A stretch of DNA of 43,946 nt, taken from positions 1-43,946 of the IMG/VR virus record IMGVR_UViG_3300028025_003303; one strand, given 5' to 3'. A program made the translations under genes and the position numbers. The stretch is from a virus. Numbering within the stretch: position 1 is the first letter of the stretch; every line of letters starts with the position of its first letter. The notes under the pieces are model-generated. The model did no database searches, was not told the origin of the DNA, and worked only from the letters and a program-made list of their open reading frames with translations. Below, piece after piece: positions 40,555-43,946 of this stretch.

Positions 40555-43233
40555 TTATCTCCTTCTTCTAGGTGCAGTAGCAACAATTAATTGACCAGCA
40601 ATCACTGTTACTACCACAATATCTTCTGCTTTTTCACGTTCTGGAATAGACATATCCGCACCCATGTTAAGTAAGGCTTTACCTAACTCACATTTTTGCT
40701 CTTCTGTCAAACCTTCAATTGCCTCATCTGGATTAAAACAAGCAGCAATTGCGCCAGCCAATGCGGCTGGACTTTCTAATACAAGCAGAGCAGATGCTAC
40801 TTCTGCTTGAATAACTACAGGATTACCGTTTGCATCTTCTCTTACCTCTACTGGAATTGTAGGAGGGAGATCACGATATTCAAGTCCCGCCGATTCTATG
40901 TTGGCAGCAGTTACTGGTGCTCCATCTGCTGCTGTAATCAATACATCTGAAACTAAATCTTTTTCTGCTAAGGTAAAAGAACCATCTTGAGTTAAAGCAT
41001 CAGACAGATTATTTACCTCTGATGTAGTGATATCTCCATCTGCAGATAATGCATCTACAATTAACTCTGCTTCATTTGTAGATAATCCACCTTCAGATAC
41101 AAGTGCCTCAACCAATGATGTAACTTCTGAATTTGTAACTACCCCATCAGAATTAAGAGCATCTAGAACTAAGGCTGATTCGTTTGAACTTAAAGTTCCG
41201 TCGGATATTAAATTATCAGTCAGTGTACTAATTTCTGAAGATGTTATTTCTCCATCAGACATTAAAGCATCTAGTACTGCTTCTGCATCTGTTGCTGTTA
41301 AATTACCGTCAGCAACCAGATCTTCTACAACTGAAATAATTTCTTCTACAGTTAACGGAGGCTCTTCTTCTGGAGCAGGTGGTTCCTCAGCAGGTGGTTC
41401 TTCTGCAGGGGGGTCTTCGGCTGGTGGCTCTTCTGTTGGTGTTTCTGTGGCAGGTGGCTCTTCTACAGGAGGTTCCTCAGCAGGTGGCTCTTCTGTTGGT
41501 GGCTGTGGATCTCCATGTGGCGGAGGAGGTTCTTCTGTAGGTGGTTGGGGGTCTCCATGTGGAGGAGGTGGATTTTCACCACCATTTAGGTTGCCGCTAT
41601 TTTGAGCGGGGATAGAAATAACAGTATCAGTATATTGACTTACAGGACCAGACCAGTTAGCAACTCTAACAGTATAAGTAGCGCCTTCTGTCAAACCAGT
41701 TAATTGAATAGACTCTGGTGCACCATCTGTATTATATGTTCCACCTTCGTATGGATTTTCTGCATCTGGATCATCTGTTACTACTTGATAGAACCAAGTG
41801 TTTGCTGTATATCCTTCAGGTAAGGATGGTGTAATAGTTGCGGTAGTTCCTGCAACAATTGGAGTTGAAATTATTGGGGCAGGTGTTGGAATGTTGTTAT
41901 TAATTGCAGTAACTAATTGACTTGATTTAGTATTCAATGATGACTCAAGAGATGTTTTTGTTGATACCGCTGAGTTTACGGTATTGGTTAAAGATGTTGT
42001 ATTGATTGCATTTATATTAGAAGTATTTGTTGTATTTTGTGAAACAACTGGGGAAAGACTTTGATTTAATTGTGTAATGGTTGCGTTTGCTGCATCTACT
42101 GCTGCTTGAACTGTTCCTGTATTTGGATCTACATATGGAGTAAATGCTGAACCTTGACCTATTTGTCCAGAAAATCCAGTTCCAGAATTTGTATCTGTAA
42201 TTTGTGTTATTGCCCCATTATAAGTTTCTCTATAATTAAATCTTGCACCATTTGGTATTGGTCCAACAGCAGTTACATTTGCCATCCATGCACCATCATT
42301 TGGATTTACATCAGCATTAAATCTTACCTGAACCATTTGAGTAGAAGCATCTTGTTGTGGAAATGGTCTTAAATCCCAAGCAATATCTAAACTTGTTCCA
42401 GTAGTTGAATATGTAATTCCAGTTCCTGTACTCCAAGTAGTCCAGTCCCATCCAGCAATAGATACTGAAGGTGCGCCTGGAGTTGTATGATAAACCCATC
42501 CTTCATTTGTTCCAAATGTTATCGTTGCATTTGATCCAACAAATACATTATTATAAACAGTTCCCCCCATTTGCATTCCGAATGGAAGATTCATTTGAAC
42601 ACCAGCATCGTCTACGCCAGCAAGTACATTTGTAGTAGTTCCGATAGTGGCTTGTAAATTATTGACTGCTGTTTGAGCAGCATCAATAGCAAGGTTTGCC
42701 TGTGTTAATTCTGTTTGTGCAGTTGCTTGTGCTGTAACTGCTTCTGTTTTTGCAACTACGGCTTCAGATATTGCTGTCTGAGCCTGAGTTATTTGTGTTG
42801 TTATATTATTTATAGCGGTAGTTGCAGTAGTTACTGTAGCCTTTGCGTCTTGAACTACCTGAGAACTTTGATCTATTGGGGTAACAGATAGGTCAACATT
42901 ACTAATAGTATTAATAGCGGTTTGAACATTATTTATTTCTGCATTAGCCAAAGATATTTTGGAGGCTACTTCTGCCGTGACAGATTGGGCTTGGGAATAT
43001 TCGGTTTGTGCTTGTGTTACCTCTACTAAGGCGTTGTTTGTGGCTGTAATCGCTTGCTGGACCTCTGTTGTAGCAGTAGAAAGGGCAGAGTTAACTGCTT
43101 GTTGAGCAGGACTTACAACAACTTGTTCTTGATTTTCTGTAGCATGTGCACGATCAGGTGCCATTATTCCAAAAATTGTCACACATAGCCCTACCCCAAA
43201 GCCTATTAAAAGTCTTCGTTTTAGGTTATTCAA
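40555..43233 (-). CDS. 892-residue exported modular protein with EF-hand-like repeats
   Basis: TTG start. Signal peptide about 1-31 (RRLLIGFGVGLCVTIFG... AHA). Then an Ala/Thr/Gln coiled coil (about 35-200), a beta domain (about 205-370, with GMQMGGTVYNNVFVGSNATI), a second Thr/Asn coiled coil, an Fn3-like domain (about 455-545) and a Pro/Glu linker with repeats of EEPPAEEPP. Seven 18-residue repeats follow (about 645-770) of the form SDGxITxxEVxxLxDAL, like half EF-hands, suggesting calcium binding. The end is RRRR. It may be a virion fibre or a surface-displayed protein; a signal peptide favours export. Confidence 0.75.
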   Translation of the reverse strand: MNNLKRRLLIGFGVGLCVTIFGIMAPDRAHATENQEQVVVSPAQQAVNSALSTATTEVQQAITATNNALVEVTQAQTEYSQAQSVTAEVASKISLANAEINNVQTAINTISNVDLSVTPIDQSSQVVQDAKATVTTATTAINNITTQITQAQTAISEAVVAKTEAVTAQATAQTELTQANLAIDAAQTAVNNLQATIGTTTNVLAGVDDAGVQMNLPFGMQMGGTVYNNVFVGSNATITFGTNEGWVYHTTPGAPSVSIAGWDWTTWSTGTGITYSTTGTSLDIAWDLRPFPQQDASTQMVQVRFNADVNPNDGAWMANVTAVGPIPNGARFNYRETYNGAITQITDTNSGTGFSGQIGQGSAFTPYVDPNTGTVQAAVDAANATITQLNQSLSPVVSQNTTNTSNINAINTTSLTNTVNSAVSTKTSLESSLNTKSSQLVTAINNNIPTPAPIISTPIVAGTTATITPSLPEGYTANTWFYQVVTDDPDAENPYEGGTYNTDGAPESIQLTGLTEGATYTVRVANWSGPVSQYTDTVISIPAQNSGNLNGGENPPPPHGDPQPPTEEPPPPHGDPQPPTEEPPAEEPPVEEPPATETPTEEPPAEDPPAEEPPAEEPPAPEEEPPLTVEEIISVVEDLVADGNLTATDAEAVLDALMSDGEITSSEISTLTDNLISDGTLSSNESALVLDALNSDGVVTNSEVTSLVEALVSEGGLSTNEAELIVDALSADGDITTSEVNNLSDALTQDGSFTLAEKDLVSDVLITAADGAPVTAANIESAGLEYRDLPPTIPVEVREDANGNPVVIQAEVASALLVLESPAALAGAIAACFNPDEAIEGLTEEQKCELGKALLNMGADMSIPEREKAEDIVVVTVIAGQLIVATAPRRRR

Positions 43234-43318
43234 TTTGGGGGCTAACTCCTATGTTTAATTATATGCTTAATTATATCATTTTTTATTTAATTAAACAACA
43301 AAAAGCGCATAAAAAAGA

Positions 43319-43338
43319 GGGCAGAAATGAATCTGCCC
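43319..43338 (-). terminator. intrinsic terminator after surface-type gene
   Basis: On the - strand GGGCAGA, loop TTCATT, TCTGCCC, then TCTTTTTTATG. It follows the stop at 43356 by 17 bp and separates that gene from the 892-residue gene, which must have its own promoter (TATAAT boxes near 43262-43276). Confidence 0.85.
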
Positions 43339-43355
43339 CCTAATTTATTAAGAGT

Positions 43356-43946
43356 TTACTTCTTTAGAAGCAACTTCTGTAGTGCTGTAATTTGCTTGTT
43401 GATTGTTGCAATAAGTGCAACGATCATCTTTAAGATTTCAGCGTTGCTTACAGTAGCAGTTGATTCTGCAACCTTGTATGAAACCACCTTAGCGGAATCT
43501 GTTGATACGTATGCAGGTAGATCAACTACTGCATTAAACGCACCAGCATTGTTACCAACGGTAAACTGATAAGTTTTTGATCCGTTTGCAAATGTATCTG
43601 TTGAAGTTGCTGTTCCAACTAGTGTCATTCCACCAGCAGAGATTGCTACTCCAGTTCCAAGTGTTGCTGCATCATGTACCTTAGCACCTGAAATATCAGT
43701 TGCAGATACAGTTAACTTAGCAATGTCGCCTGGAAGGTATGAAGCCTTATCAAAGGCTGCTGTGTACTTATTAACACCTTGACCACAACGTGCATCAAAC
43801 TCATTTGAGTAGATTACTGTTAGATCTGAAAGTGTATGTTGAATGCGTACCTTTGTTGATCCTGATGTAGCAGCGCATGTCCAACCACCAGTTTGTACTG
43901 CTGTAGCAGATGATGCTCCAGCAACAGAAACAGCAGTTACCTGTGC
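43356..43946 (-). CDS. C-terminal part of a surface/S-layer-type protein (truncated by window edge)
   Basis: An open frame of 196 residues runs in from the right edge. It contains GGWTCAATSGSTKVRIQHTL, DARCGQGVNKYTAAFDKASY, LPGDIAKLTVSATDISGAKV and ends in a helix AEILKMIVALIATINKQITA, LQKLLLKK. The beta-rich body with 'Y.PGD.A.LTV.A.D..G..V' is typical of bacterial surface and Ig-like proteins, and the short C-terminal coiled coil may anchor or oligomerise it. Part of a virion or host-surface-like protein; the full length is not visible. Confidence 0.6.
   Translation of the reverse strand, partial: AQVTAVSVAGASSATAVQTGGWTCAATSGSTKVRIQHTLSDLTVIYSNEFDARCGQGVNKYTAAFDKASYLPGDIAKLTVSATDISGAKVHDAATLGTGVAISAGGMTLVGTATSTDTFANGSKTYQFTVGNNAGAFNAVVDLPAYVSTDSAKVVSYKVAESTATVSNAEILKMIVALIATINKQITALQKLLLKK

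Noticed and set aside
41027-41605. 192-codon open frame on the + strand, rich in Gly/Ser
   Set aside because: It is the complement of the Pro/Glu linker and repeats of the 892-residue gene; its composition simply mirrors that low-complexity DNA and it has no ribosome site.
1-43946. Integrated prophage or plasmid
   Set aside because: No integrase, excisionase, immunity repressor, attachment-site duplication, partition gene or host housekeeping gene was seen; a lytic-type phage genome fragment fits better, though the window is incomplete.

Overview
The window is about 44 kb of AT-rich DNA that reads as part of a large tailed phage infecting a low-GC actinobacterium. The phage assignment rests on tail-type proteins at the left end, an endonuclease VII, a CHAP endolysin with adjacent holin-like membrane proteins, five tRNA genes and very dense short genes with overlapping stops and starts. 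The actinobacterial host is suggested by a WhiB protein with all four cysteines, a DUF7455-like zinc protein, GP88-like and MSMEG_6728-like proteins, and a set of leaderless genes. No terminase, portal, major capsid, polymerase or integrase is visible, so this is only part of a genome.\n\nLayout. 1-2086 (- strand): tail or virion genes with BppU-like folds and a small membrane protein. 2258-4853: a mixed block with a putative nuclease, a DUF6171-like zinc protein, a DUF6065 protein, a SpeD-like decarboxylase and endonuclease VII. 5003-5740 (-): five tiny early-type genes. 6245-17022 (+): about 40 small genes in short operons, mostly unknown, plus GP88, DUF932 and tRNA-Asp. 17023-17947: a gene-free region packed with CAAACCTTT repeats. 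17948-21906 (+): more small genes (a methyltransferase, zinc proteins, a DenV-like glycosylase), a likely small RNA and a second tRNA. 21909-29514 (+): a tightly coupled island of glycosyltransferases, a sugar-nucleotide dehydratase, methyltransferases and a deacetylase-methyltransferase fusion, faced by a Stealth-like gene on the - strand. 30261-43946 (-): a long run with XapX, WhiB, thioredoxin, a thermonuclease, HNH, Hsp20, three tRNAs, a secreted subtilase, a proteasome-like Ntn hydrolase, lysis genes, an 892-residue repeat protein and a truncated surface-type protein.\n\nThe most striking signal is regulatory. In the early region, operons are separated by a recurring cassette made of a 24-nt hairpin with covariation, the 9-mer GGGGCGGCC, sometimes a tandem TGTCCG pair, and a 16-bp palindrome TGTGA-N6-TCACA identical to the CRP/GlxR consensus. 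The promoters have 17-bp spacers. The palindromes lie mostly near -64, -72.5 or -84 from the inferred start sites, close to the helical phasing of class I CRP activation. The phage early programme may therefore be wired to a host CRP/GlxR-type regulator. Two perfect DnaA boxes sit in one of these cassettes. A separate group of genes is inferred to be leaderless, with exactly 6 nt between the -10 hexamer and the ATG.
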